48,739 nt of DNA from an uncultured Succinatimonas sp. (GTDB lineage: Bacteria; Pseudomonadota; Gammaproteobacteria; Enterobacterales; Succinivibrionaceae). Positions within the stretch are counted from its first letter, which is position 1; every line of letters begins with the position of its first letter. The stretch is taken from NCBI GenBank assembly GCA_900552905.1, contig USBR01000002.1, positions 1 through 48,739 on the forward strand. The letters run 5' to 3'. Below are positions 8,450 to 18,131 of the stretch, piece by piece. The notes beneath the pieces are model-generated. The model ran no database searches. It was not told the DNA's origin and saw only the letters and a program-made list of their open reading frames with translations. The position numbers were made by a program, and so were the translations under genes.

Positions 8450-8824
8450 ATGATCCCATCTCTTTGGCCTACGGCCCCAGATGTTACGCAACAGAACATC
8501 ACCATCAATCCTGGTATCAATAATATCGATTATCCTACCGCCAATTTACTCTTAGAAAGCGGTCAAGTTAAGCTTGTAGATGTGCGCGAGGCGGATGAAT
8601 ATAGGCAAGGTTATATTATCGGTGCTATCAATATCCCGGTAGATAGTATTAAGGGTGATTCTATACTTGCAGATCTGCCTAATTACAATGAACCTATCAT
8701 AGTCTATTGTCTTTCAGGCAAAAGAGCGCAGGAAGCGGCTTTAAAATTACGCCGTCTAGGTTATAACTATCTGCTCAATATGGGGGGTATCTCACATTGG
8801 CCCTATGGCACAGTGCGCCCCTAA
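8450..8824 (+). CDS. Single-domain rhodanese (sulfurtransferase)
   Basis: The 124-residue protein is a single rhodanese domain of the PspE/GlpE type. It has the family signature VDVREADEYRQGYIIGAINIP and an active-site cysteine C87 in YCLSGKRA, the loop that carries persulfide sulfur. The ending GGISHWP matches the usual C-terminal GG-x-W motif. No signal peptide is evident, so it is probably cytoplasmic. The ATG has GGAG nine bases upstream. The physiological sulfur acceptor cannot be told. It follows hldE by 72 bases with a hairpin in between. Confidence 0.85.
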   Translation: MIPSLWPTAPDVTQQNITINPGINNIDYPTANLLLESGQVKLVDVREADEYRQGYIIGAINIPVDSIKGDSILADLPNYNEPIIVYCLSGKRAQEAALKLRRLGYNYLLNMGGISHWPYGTVRP

Positions 8825-8835
8825 AAAACAAAAAA

Positions 8836-8857
8836 GGGAAGCTTTGATAAGCTTCCC
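8836..8857. terminator. Bidirectional terminator between the rhodanese gene and glgP
   Basis: Stem GGGAAGCTT and AAGCTTCCC with a 4-base loop. On the minus strand it is followed by a T-rich run from 8835 to 8823, which suits glgP. The plus-strand side has TCTTCATTT only. Confidence 0.75.
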
Positions 8858-8878
8858 TCTTCATTTACAGATTAAATA

Positions 8879-11404
8879 TTAGTCTTCGCTTGCCGGGATC
8901 TCGCAATCCTTTAAGTTCCAAATATTAGCAACATAATCGTTGATGGAACGGTCAGAGCTGAACTTACCCATAGAAGCAGAGTTGATGATGGCAGCCTTTG
9001 CCCAACGTGCACGATCAGCATACATCTTCTCAGCACGCATATGAGCATCCTGATAGGAAGCAAAGTCAGCTAAGACTAAGAACGGATCACCCTTACCTAA
9101 TAAGGCATGCTTGATAGAAGAGAGCACACCTGGCTCACCTGGAGTGAAGTAATCAGTATCAAACCAATCCAGAATGCTCTTAATCTCAGGGTTAGAATTG
9201 TAGTAATCCCAAGGATTGTAACCACGGCTCTTTAAGGCCTTAACCTCATCGACGCTTAAGCCGAAGATGAAGTTGTTATCGATACCGGCCTTCTCGACGA
9301 TCTCGATATTAGCACCATCCATAGTACCTAAGGTTAAGGCACCGTTGATGGAGAACTTCATATTAGAAGTACCAGAAGCCTCATAACCGGCAGTAGAAAT
9401 CTGCTCGGAAATATCCGCAGCCGGAATAATCTTCTCAGCTAAGCTTACTCTGTAGTTAGGCATAAAGACGACCTTCAGCTGACCGCCAATGCGGACGTCG
9501 TTATTGATGCGATTGCCAACTGCATTGATAGCGTAGATGATGTCCTTAGCTAAGGTATAGGCAGGAGCTGCCTTAGCACCGAAGATAAAGACCTGCGGCA
9601 CAATCTTCATGCCCGGATTCTCTAAGAGCTTCTTATAGAGGGACATGATATACAGTAAGTTCAAATGCTGACGCTTGTACTCGTGTAAGCGCTTGACCTG
9701 AACGTCGAACATGGCATTAGGGTTAACATCAACACCGACTAAGGACTTGATCTCAGCGGCTAAGGCAACCTTATTGTCATGCTTAATCTGCATAAAGCGC
9801 TCTTGCATCTTCGGATCGTCGGCATAAGCCTTGAGCTTTTCGCAGTTATCTAAGTGTAAAGGCCAATCATCACCGGAAACCTCATTGTAGAGCTTAGCTA
9901 AGCCCGGGTTACAGGCTAATAACCAGCGTCTCGGGGTGACACCGTTAGTGACGTTGCAGAACTTCTCTGGCCATAACTGAGCATACTCAGGGAAGAGATC
10001 GCTCTTAACTAAGTCAGAGTGAATAGCGGCTACACCGTTAACGCGACGAGAGGCGATAACAGAGAGGTTAGCCATGCGCACCTTACGTACCGGACCTTCC
10101 TCGATGATAGAGAGCTTAGCCTTGATATCGTTATTGTCAGGCCAACGATCTTGAACTGGACCATTTAAGAAACGATAGTTGATATCGTAGATGATCTCTA
10201 AATGACGCGGTAATAACTCCTCAAAGATCCAGACTGGCCACTTCTCTAAAGCTTCAGGCAATAAGGTGTGGTTGGTGTAATTGAAGGTCTTAGAAACAAT
10301 ATTCCAAGCATTATCGAAGCTTAAGCCTTCCTCGTCGATTAACAGACGCATGAGCTCAGCTACGGCAATAGCCGGGTGAGTATCATTGAGCTGAATGACG
10401 ATCTTATTAGCGAAGTCCTTATAATCGTGGTGATGAGTACGATTGTAACGACGTAAAATATCGCGTAAAGAGCAAGCGGAGAAGAAGTACTGCTGAGTTA
10501 AGCGTAACTTCTTACCGGCATCGGTAGAGTCATTAGGATATAAGACCTTAGAAATAGTCTCAGCCTCAGACTTCTCTTCCTGAGCGTCAACATAACCACC
10601 GGCATTGAAAACGTCCCAGTTGAAGGACTCAGTCGGACGGGACTCCCATAAACGTAAAATAGCTACAGAAGAGTCACGGAAACCAACTACCGGAATATCC
10701 CAAGGCACACCTTTAATGGTGCGATTAGGGTGCCATACAGCCTGAGTAGAACCATCAGGAGTCTGCTGATGCTCAACATAACCACCTAAAGGAATGTTCT
10801 GTAAGGACTCAGGACGGCAAACCTCCCACGGGCAACCATATTCACGCCAACTATCCGGACGCTCAACTTGCTTACCACCACGGATTTCCTGACGGAATAA
10901 ACCGTTCTCATAATGCAGGCCATAACCGACACACGGGTAATTTAAGGTTGCTAAGGAATCCATATAGCAGGCAGCTAAACGGCCTAAACCACCATTACCT
11001 AAAGCCATATCCGGCTCTTCTTGGCAGATCTCATGGATATCAAGACCTAATTCCTTTAAGGCCTCGCTAGCGATGTCGAATTTCTCTAAATTGCAGAGAT
11101 TGTTGATGGTAAGACGACCCATCAAGAACTCAGCGGATAAATAGTGAACTGCGCGGGTATCCTGCTGAGCGTGAGTGAACTGAGTATCAGTTAAGCGCTC
11201 AAAAATCTTCTCATTGGCAGTTGCAACTAAAGCTTGCCACCAAGCTAAATTAGAAGCCTTTTCTGGGGATGTACCAATGGTGCGACGTAAATGTCTAACA
11301 ATATCAGTCTTAAAGTCCTCAACAGCCTGAGCATGAGCGCTCTGCTGTGCGGTAACTTTAGCGCCATTTGCATTTTTGGCTGACGCTGATTTTCTTACTG
11401 CCAT
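8879..11404 (-). CDS. glgP: Glycogen/maltodextrin phosphorylase
   Basis: The PLP-dependent enzyme releases glucose 1-phosphate from alpha-1,4-glucans. The 841-residue protein is GT35-family along its length, with the PLP lysine K683 in EASGTSNMKFS. I chose the ATG at 11404 because GAGGA precedes it; a TTG 57 bases upstream would add 19 residues without a good ribosome site. The first 30 or so residues, rich in Lys, Ala and Gln, are not typical of the family. The gene stands alone, without glgB, glgC, glgA or malQ, between terminators on both sides, so it is probably its own transcription unit. GlgP and MalP cannot be separated with certainty. Confidence 0.93.
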   Translation of the reverse strand: MAVRKSASAKNANGAKVTAQQSAHAQAVEDFKTDIVRHLRRTIGTSPEKASNLAWWQALVATANEKIFERLTDTQFTHAQQDTRAVHYLSAEFLMGRLTINNLCNLEKFDIASEALKELGLDIHEICQEEPDMALGNGGLGRLAACYMDSLATLNYPCVGYGLHYENGLFRQEIRGGKQVERPDSWREYGCPWEVCRPESLQNIPLGGYVEHQQTPDGSTQAVWHPNRTIKGVPWDIPVVGFRDSSVAILRLWESRPTESFNWDVFNAGGYVDAQEEKSEAETISKVLYPNDSTDAGKKLRLTQQYFFSACSLRDILRRYNRTHHHDYKDFANKIVIQLNDTHPAIAVAELMRLLIDEEGLSFDNAWNIVSKTFNYTNHTLLPEALEKWPVWIFEELLPRHLEIIYDINYRFLNGPVQDRWPDNNDIKAKLSIIEEGPVRKVRMANLSVIASRRVNGVAAIHSDLVKSDLFPEYAQLWPEKFCNVTNGVTPRRWLLACNPGLAKLYNEVSGDDWPLHLDNCEKLKAYADDPKMQERFMQIKHDNKVALAAEIKSLVGVDVNPNAMFDVQVKRLHEYKRQHLNLLYIMSLYKKLLENPGMKIVPQVFIFGAKAAPAYTLAKDIIYAINAVGNRINNDVRIGGQLKVVFMPNYRVSLAEKIIPAADISEQISTAGYEASGTSNMKFSINGALTLGTMDGANIEIVEKAGIDNNFIFGLSVDEVKALKSRGYNPWDYYNSNPEIKSILDWFDTDYFTPGEPGVLSSIKHALLGKGDPFLVLADFASYQDAHMRAEKMYADRARWAKAAIINSASMGKFSSDRSINDYVANIWNLKDCEIPASED

Positions 11405-11505
11405 TATAAAATATCCTCGATTGTTATAAATTCTCAAATCGTTTTCTGTCGATATATCCAATTAAGACATTCGTACGTATTTTATAACAGTATGGAAGAC
11501 GCGTC

Positions 11506-11539
11506 AAAAAAAAGAGAACGTGATTAAAATCACATTCTC
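11506..11539 (-). terminator. Intrinsic terminator after parE
   Basis: On the minus strand an 11-base stem (GAGAATGTGAT and ATCACGTTCTC, one U-G pair) is followed by eight T residues (11513-11506). It separates parE from glgP. Confidence 0.85.
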
Positions 11540-11667
11540 CCCAATTTTACCTTTATTTAATCAGTTTTAAAAAAAAGAAAAGATGTAACGTTTTTAGTAT
11601 TATTCAATTTCATAAAAATTTTATGCTCATTTAATATTTCTAAAAACCACCTTATCTCATTGATCTG

Positions 11668-13587
11668 CTAGTCTAAAAACTCAGCTTTATCACCATTGTT
11701 TTCGAGCCATTGACGGCGATCAGCGGCACGTTTTTTTGATAACAGCATGTCTAAAAGCGCAAAGGTTTCTTCCTCAAATTCGGCATCTAAGGTCAATTGC
11801 ATTAAGCGGCGAGACTTAGGAGCTAAGGTAGTTTCACGCAATTGCTCAGGATTCATTTCACCTAAGCCTTTAAAGCGCTGAATCTTGATATTCTCGCGCT
11901 TAAAGCCCTTACGCACGTATTTACTCTGCTTTTGCGCTAATTCGGCGTCATCTAAGGCATATTCCTTAAATTTACCGCAGTCGATACGATATAGAGGCGG
12001 ACAGGCTACATAGACATGGCCCTCACGGACAAGAGGTGTAAAGTGACGGACAAATAAGGCACATAAAAGCGTACCGATATGCAGACCGTCAGCATCAGCA
12101 TCAGCTAAGATACAGATCTTGTCATATCTTAAATTCGACAGATCCTCACTATCAGGCTCAATACCCATAGCGACAGTAATAGCGCGGATTTCCTCAGAAT
12201 TAAGAGCAGTGCGTCCTCCGACTTCCCAAGTATTTAAAATCTTACCGCGCAAAGGCAAGATCGCCTGAAAACTTGAATCGCGGGCCTGACGGGCAGAACC
12301 GCCGGCAGAGTCGCCCTCAACGATAAAGAGCTCACCTACGCTTGGATCAGTTGAAGTACAGTCAACAAGCTTGCCGGGAAGCTGTGGACCTCTAATAGTC
12401 TTCTTACGCTCAACTACCTTAGCTTGACTCTCGCGCTCGCGAGCTTTAGCGATAATAATGCTAGCGATAGTCTTAGCCTTATCGACATTGCTATTGAGCC
12501 ACAGCGAGAAATGATCGCGCACGGCCTGCTCTAATTGACCGGCAATCTGACGGCTTGAAAGCTTTTCTTTAGTTTGTCCGGCAAATTGCGGCTCATGCAT
12601 TTTTAGTGAGAGCACATAAAGACAGCTATTCCACACATCTTCTGGGGTAAGTTTCAAGCCGCGGGGTAGCAGATTTTGCAAATCGCAAAATTCGCGCATA
12701 GCTAAGGTCAGACCTGATCTAAAGCCATTGACGTGGGTACCGCCTTCAACAGTGGGAATTAAATTGACATAAGACTCAGCAAAATGCGCCCCATTCTTGT
12801 CGGCATTATCCCAAGAGACGGCCCATTCCACCTGAAAATCTTCAGTTTTCACACTCTCATGATAGGGACTTTGCGGCTCATAGACAGCCTCGGCAAGTTG
12901 TGATTTTAAATACTCACTGAGATCACCGCCATAACTCCACTGCTCTTGTAGACCCGCAACTTCATTAATAAAGACAATGGTGAGGTTTTCACATAAAACG
13001 GCCTTAGCCTTAAGCTGATGGCATAAGCGCTTAGTATCAAAAGCCGGGCTATCAAAATACTCAGCTTCAGGAAAAAAATGAATGCCGGTGCCGGTATCTT
13101 TTTTAGCGCAGGTACCAACTTCATGCAGTGGCACCGTACGCTCACCCTTTTCATACTCAATTTCATAGATCTTACCGCCGCGTCTGACGGTAGCTTTAAG
13201 CTTTGATGACAAGGCATTGACCACACTGACACCGACGCCGTGCAGGCCGCCTGAAAATTGATAATTATCGGAGGTAAATTTACCGCCGGCATGCAGGCGC
13301 GATAAGATAAGCTCGATAGCCGGGATCTTTTCCTCAGGATGCATATCCACAGGCATACCACGACCGTTATCGACTACCTCTAAGCTCTGATCTTTATGCA
13401 AGGTCACAATAATCTTATTGCAAAAGCCCGCTACTGCCTCATCAACGCTATTGTCGATAACCTCGATACCTAAATGATTGGGATTGCTAGTATCAGTATA
13501 CATGCCCGGTCGACGACGTACCGGCTCTAAGCCTTTGAGCACCTCAATGGAGGCACCAGTGTAAGCATTTTGATTTTTCTCTTGCAT
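11668..13587 (-). CDS. parE: DNA topoisomerase IV subunit B
   Basis: ParE is the ATPase subunit of topoisomerase IV, which unlinks replicated chromosomes. The 639-residue protein begins with the GHKL ATPase fold (EVIDNSVDEA, DNGRGMPVD, LHGVGVSVVNA) and ends with the TOPRIM part (VEGDSAGGSA, ADADADGLHIGTLL, QRFKGLGEMNP). The length and the signature RRRPGMYTDT fit ParE rather than GyrB. No clear Shine-Dalgarno precedes the ATG. It lies 68 bases after the sensor-kinase gene on the same strand. In E. coli parE directly follows yqiA; here a two-component pair sits between them. Confidence 0.96.
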   Translation of the reverse strand: MQEKNQNAYTGASIEVLKGLEPVRRRPGMYTDTSNPNHLGIEVIDNSVDEAVAGFCNKIIVTLHKDQSLEVVDNGRGMPVDMHPEEKIPAIELILSRLHAGGKFTSDNYQFSGGLHGVGVSVVNALSSKLKATVRRGGKIYEIEYEKGERTVPLHEVGTCAKKDTGTGIHFFPEAEYFDSPAFDTKRLCHQLKAKAVLCENLTIVFINEVAGLQEQWSYGGDLSEYLKSQLAEAVYEPQSPYHESVKTEDFQVEWAVSWDNADKNGAHFAESYVNLIPTVEGGTHVNGFRSGLTLAMREFCDLQNLLPRGLKLTPEDVWNSCLYVLSLKMHEPQFAGQTKEKLSSRQIAGQLEQAVRDHFSLWLNSNVDKAKTIASIIIAKARERESQAKVVERKKTIRGPQLPGKLVDCTSTDPSVGELFIVEGDSAGGSARQARDSSFQAILPLRGKILNTWEVGGRTALNSEEIRAITVAMGIEPDSEDLSNLRYDKICILADADADGLHIGTLLCALFVRHFTPLVREGHVYVACPPLYRIDCGKFKEYALDDAELAQKQSKYVRKGFKRENIKIQRFKGLGEMNPEQLRETTLAPKSRRLMQLTLDAEFEEETFALLDMLLSKKRAADRRQWLENNGDKAEFLD

Positions 13588-13655
13588 AGGAAACTTTTTC
13601 TATCTTAAAAATTTTTTTTACTATTCTAGCATTTATTCGTTTAGAGCTTTTTGTC

Positions 13656-15044
13656 TTAAGCCTTATTGAGGATGACACTAGCCTTAAGGCCCCCACCCTT
13701 AACATTGCTGAGTTTAACTTTAGCCCCAAGCTCATTGGCGGTAGATTTGACGATAGCAAGGCCTAAACCGGTACCTTGTATCTTAGCGGTATCGCCGCCG
13801 ACACGATAGAAGGGTTCAAAGACGGTTTTAAGTTTATCCTCAGGAATACCGATACCATTATCAGTCACGCTGATAATAAACTCCCGCGAGCGCTCCTCAC
13901 AGCTTAAGTCCACCTGTCCATCTTCAGGGGTATATTTCAAAGCATTAGCACAGAGATTATATAAAATAGTTTTGAGCAGATTTCTATCGCTATGGATAAT
14001 GCAAGAGGCCTTACCTTCAATACCAAAATCGATATTCTTATCATCGGCAATAGCTCCAAGCTCATCTAAAAGCTCGATAAAAAGCTCTTTGATATCGATA
14101 TCGCTAAATTCTAAAACCTGCGTACATTGCGAGCGAGCATAATTTAAAAGCTTAGTCGTTAAATCACGCTGTCTCTTAATGGCCTGACGCAATTCTAAAA
14201 GTTGTTCTTGTTGCTCTAAACTTAAGCCCTTCTCAGTAAAAGCTTCGGCTTGCAAACTGATAGCTGTCAGCGGTGTACGTAGTTCATGCGCAGCATCTGC
14301 AATAAAGCGGCGTTCATTTTGTAAGCTCTCTGAGGTTTTATTAAAGAGGCGATTGAGAGCCTCGATAAAAACATCCAATTCTGAGGGAATATTTTCTGCC
14401 ATCAAGGGTCTAAGATCGTTTTCACGACGCCTATCGACATCTGAGGCTAGACGTCGTACCGCTAAAAACATCAAGTGCACCACTAAGAGCACAATTGGAA
14501 TATAGATACAGATAAGCATTAAAAATTCGATTATCGAGGCTTTAAAGGCGCTTGCTACGGCCTCATCGATAATCGATAAGGGGCGCGCTACTACAAAGCG
14601 AATACCCTGACGGTTGGTGGCAATATAACAGCGTACGCGATTGTCATTGATGAGAATAGAGTAGATACCATCCTCGATATTCATCGGAATATAGATAGTC
14701 TCACCAGGAGGGGCGTATAAAGGCGCAATGATAATATCACGATGGCGCTCAAAAAGATCTGAAAGCGATGGCGATTGTAAGAGCGATTGCTCATAAAGGC
14801 CATGTTGCGGACGCCTGGGCCTGGCGTAGATATTGCTATTGAAAAAATCAGGGCCTGACCAGCGCTTAGGTAAGGGCATATTATAAGCGACAATAATGTC
14901 GGCAATCTGCGTTATCTCCTCATCGACATAGGTACGCGCACCTGTCAGAGTTTTCTCATAGGAGCGCACACTGATAAAAGCCGTGAAGATAACACCGATA
15001 ATACAGAGGATGAGACAGAGCCTAAACTTAAGCGATCGAATCAA
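13656..15044 (-). CDS. Sensor histidine kinase, QseC/PmrB-like
   Basis: This inner-membrane kinase pairs with the upstream response regulator. It has a first membrane helix at about residues 5-25, a periplasmic domain of some 140 residues, a second helix at about 170-196, then the H-box (phospho-acceptor H253 in AADAHELRTP-type sequence), N-box LYNLCANALKYTP and G boxes DNGIGIPED and GTGLGLAI. I chose a TTG start at 15044 that overlaps the regulator's stop codon as TTGA, with AAAGGG five bases upstream. A TTG at 15065 is the alternative (469 residues). The signal sensed is unknown. Confidence 0.85.
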   Translation of the reverse strand: MIRSLKFRLCLILCIIGVIFTAFISVRSYEKTLTGARTYVDEEITQIADIIVAYNMPLPKRWSGPDFFNSNIYARPRRPQHGLYEQSLLQSPSLSDLFERHRDIIIAPLYAPPGETIYIPMNIEDGIYSILINDNRVRCYIATNRQGIRFVVARPLSIIDEAVASAFKASIIEFLMLICIYIPIVLLVVHLMFLAVRRLASDVDRRRENDLRPLMAENIPSELDVFIEALNRLFNKTSESLQNERRFIADAAHELRTPLTAISLQAEAFTEKGLSLEQQEQLLELRQAIKRQRDLTTKLLNYARSQCTQVLEFSDIDIKELFIELLDELGAIADDKNIDFGIEGKASCIIHSDRNLLKTILYNLCANALKYTPEDGQVDLSCEERSREFIISVTDNGIGIPEDKLKTVFEPFYRVGGDTAKIQGTGLGLAIVKSTANELGAKVKLSNVKGGGLKASVILNKA

Positions 15045-15715
15045 TCGCCCTTTGCGACCTTCCAACCTACACCTCTGACGTTTTTAATATTGCTAGAACC
15101 GACCTTTTTGCGCAAATTGTGGATAATAAATTCAATGGCATTAGACTCAACTTCAGAGCCAAAACTATAGATCTTATCCTCTAAAGTCTCACGCGATAAC
15201 ACTGCCCCGGGGCGACTTAATAGAGACTCTAATAGAGCATATTCACGAGCGGTCAGAAGTTCACGATGCTTGCCCTCAGCATCACAAATTTCGACCTCAT
15301 GAGTAACTGGATCTAAAGTTAAGAGGCCATTTGATAAGGTAGGCTGAGATGAGCCTGAGGCACGACGCATCACAGCCCGAATGCGCGCTAAAAGCTCGGA
15401 GAGATCAAAAGGCTTGACGACATAATCATCAGCGCCGATATCTAAGCCCTTGACGCGATCATCTAGAGCATCACGCGCGGTGATAATGATAACTGGGGTA
15501 TTTACATTGTGAGAGCGCCATCTTTTAAGCAAGGTAACACCGTCAATACCCGGCAGGCCTAAATCTAAAAGAATGCAATCATAGCTGATATCCTCAGGCG
15601 CATATTCAGCCTCTTGACCATCGGCAAAACAATCTACCGCATAGGCACGCGCTTTGAGGCCGTTTTCTACGGCACGTGCAATCTGAGCATCGTCCTCAAC
15701 TAATAAAATACGCAT
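15041..15715 (-). CDS. OmpR-family response regulator, QseB-like
   Basis: The 224-residue regulator has a receiver domain (about 1-115) with acidic pocket EDD at 7-9, phospho-acceptor D51 in LLDLGLPGIDG and K101 in KPF, followed by a winged-helix DNA-binding domain ending in NVRGVGWKV. Overall it resembles QseB and PmrA most. It is translationally coupled to the kinase gene. Its own promoter region (15716-15812) has an inverted repeat across a TATAAT element and a direct repeat, which would suit autoregulation. Target genes are not shown by the sequence. Confidence 0.88.
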   Translation of the reverse strand: MRILLVEDDAQIARAVENGLKARAYAVDCFADGQEAEYAPEDISYDCILLDLGLPGIDGVTLLKRWRSHNVNTPVIIITARDALDDRVKGLDIGADDYVVKPFDLSELLARIRAVMRRASGSSQPTLSNGLLTLDPVTHEVEICDAEGKHRELLTAREYALLESLLSRPGAVLSRETLEDKIYSFGSEVESNAIEFIIHNLRKKVGSSNIKNVRGVGWKVAKGD

Positions 15716-15774
15716 ATACTACCTACAAGAAATTTATATAAATAATAAACTTTTAGAATTAGGAAATACTTAGA

Positions 15775-15813
15775 TAGGGACAAATTATAAGCAATCTGTC
15801 CTATTTAGGAAAT
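15775..15813 (-). promoter_or_regulatory. Promoter and possible operator of the two-component operon
   Basis: On the minus strand TATAAT lies at 15789-15784. It is flanked by inverted half-sites (TAGGGACA at 15775-15782 and TGTCCTA at 15797-15803 on the plus strand). The 9-mer TTAGGAAAT occurs at 15805-15813 and again at 15759-15767 as a direct repeat. No strong -35 is present, which suits an activated promoter. Confidence 0.4.
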
Positions 15814-16394
15814 TACGCTTTTTTAGTTAAAAAATCTACAATTTGAGGGACGACAGCGTCAAAATCGACAAAGGCATGATTGCCACCGGCAAAAACATCG
15901 ATTTTACAGCCCTGATAGAAACTCAAAGACTTAGTATAATCTAAAACCTCATCACCAGTCTGTAAGAGCACATAGAGGCTCTCAGGCTTAAAAGTTTGCC
16001 GTGCCTGTACATCTAACTTTGCTAACAGCTTTATCATCTCTAAAGTAAGCGTAAAATGCGTGTCAGTACTGCTATTGTATTGCGCGCCTAGAAGCTTATC
16101 GCAAAAATCCTGCGGATGGACACAGGGATTGATGAGAGCTGCTTTAAAACCATAAAGACCGTTTAAGACGGTAGCCATAAAGCCACCCATAGAGCTTCCC
16201 ACTAAGGCAAGATTGTCAGGGCTATAGTTTTGACAAAAATCTTTGAGTATAGCTAAAGCTTCTTTAGGGGTGTCGGGAAAATCTAAAGATAAAAAATCGT
16301 ATTGCGGATAACGCTCCTTTAAAATGCGCCTAAAGATCTGAGCTTTGAGCGCATTTGGTCCTGAAAGAAAGCCATGCAGATAGGCTATGAGCAT
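15813..16394 (-). CDS. yqiA: YqiA-type alpha/beta-fold esterase
   Basis: The 193-residue protein has the small alpha/beta hydrolase fold of the YqiA/YcfP family, with an N-terminal strand and HGF oxyanion motif, nucleophile S68 in GSSMGG, and a late GGNHAF histidine. E. coli YqiA has the same length and hydrolyses short acyl esters; its natural substrate is unknown. The ATG overlaps the cpdA stop codon as TGATG, so the two are translationally coupled, as in E. coli where yqiA follows cpdA. Confidence 0.9.
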   Translation of the reverse strand: MLIAYLHGFLSGPNALKAQIFRRILKERYPQYDFLSLDFPDTPKEALAILKDFCQNYSPDNLALVGSSMGGFMATVLNGLYGFKAALINPCVHPQDFCDKLLGAQYNSSTDTHFTLTLEMIKLLAKLDVQARQTFKPESLYVLLQTGDEVLDYTKSLSFYQGCKIDVFAGGNHAFVDFDAVVPQIVDFLTKKA

Positions 16395-17221
16395 CAATAG
16401 CCTCCTACATCCATGCGGGGATGGAAGGCATCAGTGTTTAAGCGACACACTAAAGTCTCAAAACTGCCATCAGGATTAAAGGAAAAATAGCGCCAACCAG
16501 GTCCCTTGCAATCTAAGGCAAAATCCTGAGATTTAGGCACAAATTGAATTGAAGTTGAAGGCGTGGCGATATAACGGATATTCTGTCTTAGCTCATCAAC
16601 TTCCTGATGCACATGTCCTGAGAGCACCATCTTTACTGAAGGGAAGCGATGGATAAAGACCTGAAACTCGTCTTGATTGTGTAAAGTCTGTGTATCTAAC
16701 CAATAACTACCCACTAATAAAGGCAGATGATGAATACAGACTACCGCATGCAAATGCGGATGCTCATGAATGCATCTTTCAGCATAATCTAATTGATCGC
16801 GCTGCACCCAACCGTGAGCTACACCATAGACCTCGGAATTGAGCATGACAAATAGCCACTGCCCGCAGATAATGCTTCTGCAGGTACTCACCCCAAGATT
16901 ATTGAAGATACGATACATCAGAGGACCATCATCATGGTTCCCTGGTAAAAAAAAGACCGGCTTATTTAAGCATTTAACCATTTTGGCAAAACGCTGATAG
17001 GATTCGACTGAATAATCCTGAGAAATATCACCTGTCATCAGGACGAAGTCGAAAGCTATCGCCTGTCTTTGAATCTCTTCTAATACCGCCGCAAAACTCT
17101 GCGCGGTTTTGACCCCTAGCAAATCGCCGTCAGCCTCGGCAAATAAATGCGTATCGGTAATCTGCAATACGCGAAACCGTCCGTCAGCGTTCCGGGATAC
17201 TATTCGACATTGATCTTCCAT
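16394..17221 (-). CDS. cpdA: 3',5'-cyclic-AMP phosphodiesterase
   Basis: CpdA hydrolyses cAMP to AMP and so sets the level of CRP signalling. The 275-residue protein has all the metallophosphoesterase motifs: QITDTHLF, TGDISQD, PGNHDD, the histidine in CIHHLP and SGHVHQE. It closely follows E. coli CpdA (275 residues). It is the first gene of a unit with yqiA. The nudF and yqiB genes that lie upstream in E. coli are missing here. Confidence 0.93.
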   Translation of the reverse strand: MEDQCRIVSRNADGRFRVLQITDTHLFAEADGDLLGVKTAQSFAAVLEEIQRQAIAFDFVLMTGDISQDYSVESYQRFAKMVKCLNKPVFFLPGNHDDGPLMYRIFNNLGVSTCRSIICGQWLFVMLNSEVYGVAHGWVQRDQLDYAERCIHEHPHLHAVVCIHHLPLLVGSYWLDTQTLHNQDEFQVFIHRFPSVKMVLSGHVHQEVDELRQNIRYIATPSTSIQFVPKSQDFALDCKGPGWRYFSFNPDGSFETLVCRLNTDAFHPRMDVGGY

Positions 17222-17410
17222 ACTCTAAAACTTGACCTAAGTCTGCTCCCGGTTATTATTAAATATATATTTCAAACCCAAATACAATTAGCATCATTAT
17301 GCAAGCATAAAATATTTTTAAGAGACACGCTTATTTGAAAACGCGTACATGAGATCAAGATCCCATTTATAACAAAATTTAACAAAAGTATTTTATAAGA
17401 TTTAAATGAC

Positions 17411-17438
17411 AAAAGGGATCCTAAAGATCCCCTTTTTT
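17411..17438. terminator. Terminator after gph
   Basis: Stem AAAAGGGATC and GATCCCCTTTT around loop CTAAA, A/T-flanked on both sides. On the minus strand it is followed by TTTTGTCATTT just after the gph stop codon. Confidence 0.65.
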
Positions 17439-17441
17439 GAT

Positions 17442-18131
17442 CTAAGACAGGCTTTTTAGCAGATCTAAAAATTCCTGATAGGAAGATAATTTGTAGGTAG
17501 GCTGAGTTGGCGTGATATCACCGCGGCAATAACCAAAGGTAAAGAATACCGAGGTCATATTGAGCTTTAAAGCCGGAAGCATATCATTAGCACTATCGCC
17601 CACCATGACGGCCTCTGAAGTGGCAACCTTAAGTTTATCTAAGACAAAAAGCAAAGGTTCAACCTCAGGCTTTTTTACCGCTAAAACTTCGCCACCTAAG
17701 ATATAGTCAAAGTAAGGGGCAATCCCCATATGCTCTAACAAAGGCTTAGCGAACATCTGCGGCTTATTAGTCACAACTGCAAGCTTAATGCCATGTTCAC
17801 GCCCATAGCTTAAAGTCTCAACTACATGAGGGTAGAGCACATAATCCTCTTTTAAGCCTTCAGTATAGAAGACATTGAAATATTCACGCGCTTTTTTTAA
17901 AAGCTCAGGCTCAACATCTAAGGTCGTCGCCTCAAAGCGCCCACAGATAATGCGCGATAAGAGCAATTGAATGCCATTACCCACATAACCTTTAGTAGTC
18001 TCTAAAGAAGGCACCGCAATGCCTAAAGCCTCGGCGGTTCTTCTTGCAGCCTTTGCTAATTGCGGAATGGTATCGGCAAGGGTACCATCTAAATCAAAGA
18101 GCAAAGCCTGCGGTTTATGCGTAAGTAACAT
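17442..18131 (-). CDS. gph: Phosphoglycolate phosphatase
   Basis: Gph is a HAD-family phosphatase that removes 2-phosphoglycolate formed in DNA repair and metabolism. The 229-residue protein shows the HAD motifs FDLDGTLADT (nucleophile D13, D15), VVTNKP and VGDSANDMLPA. Its ATG overlaps the rpe stop codon as TAATG. The rpe-gph pair in the damX cluster is the same order as in E. coli, which supports this identity over other HAD phosphatases. Confidence 0.92.
   Translation of the reverse strand: MLLTHKPQALLFDLDGTLADTIPQLAKAARRTAEALGIAVPSLETTKGYVGNGIQLLLSRIICGRFEATTLDVEPELLKKAREYFNVFYTEGLKEDYVLYPHVVETLSYGREHGIKLAVVTNKPQMFAKPLLEHMGIAPYFDYILGGEVLAVKKPEVEPLLFVLDKLKVATSEAVMVGDSANDMLPALKLNMTSVFFTFGYCRGDITPTQPTYKLSSYQEFLDLLKSLS

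Noticed and set aside
12906..13361. 151-residue minus-strand reading frame
   Set aside because: It lies wholly inside parE in another frame and shows no family features.
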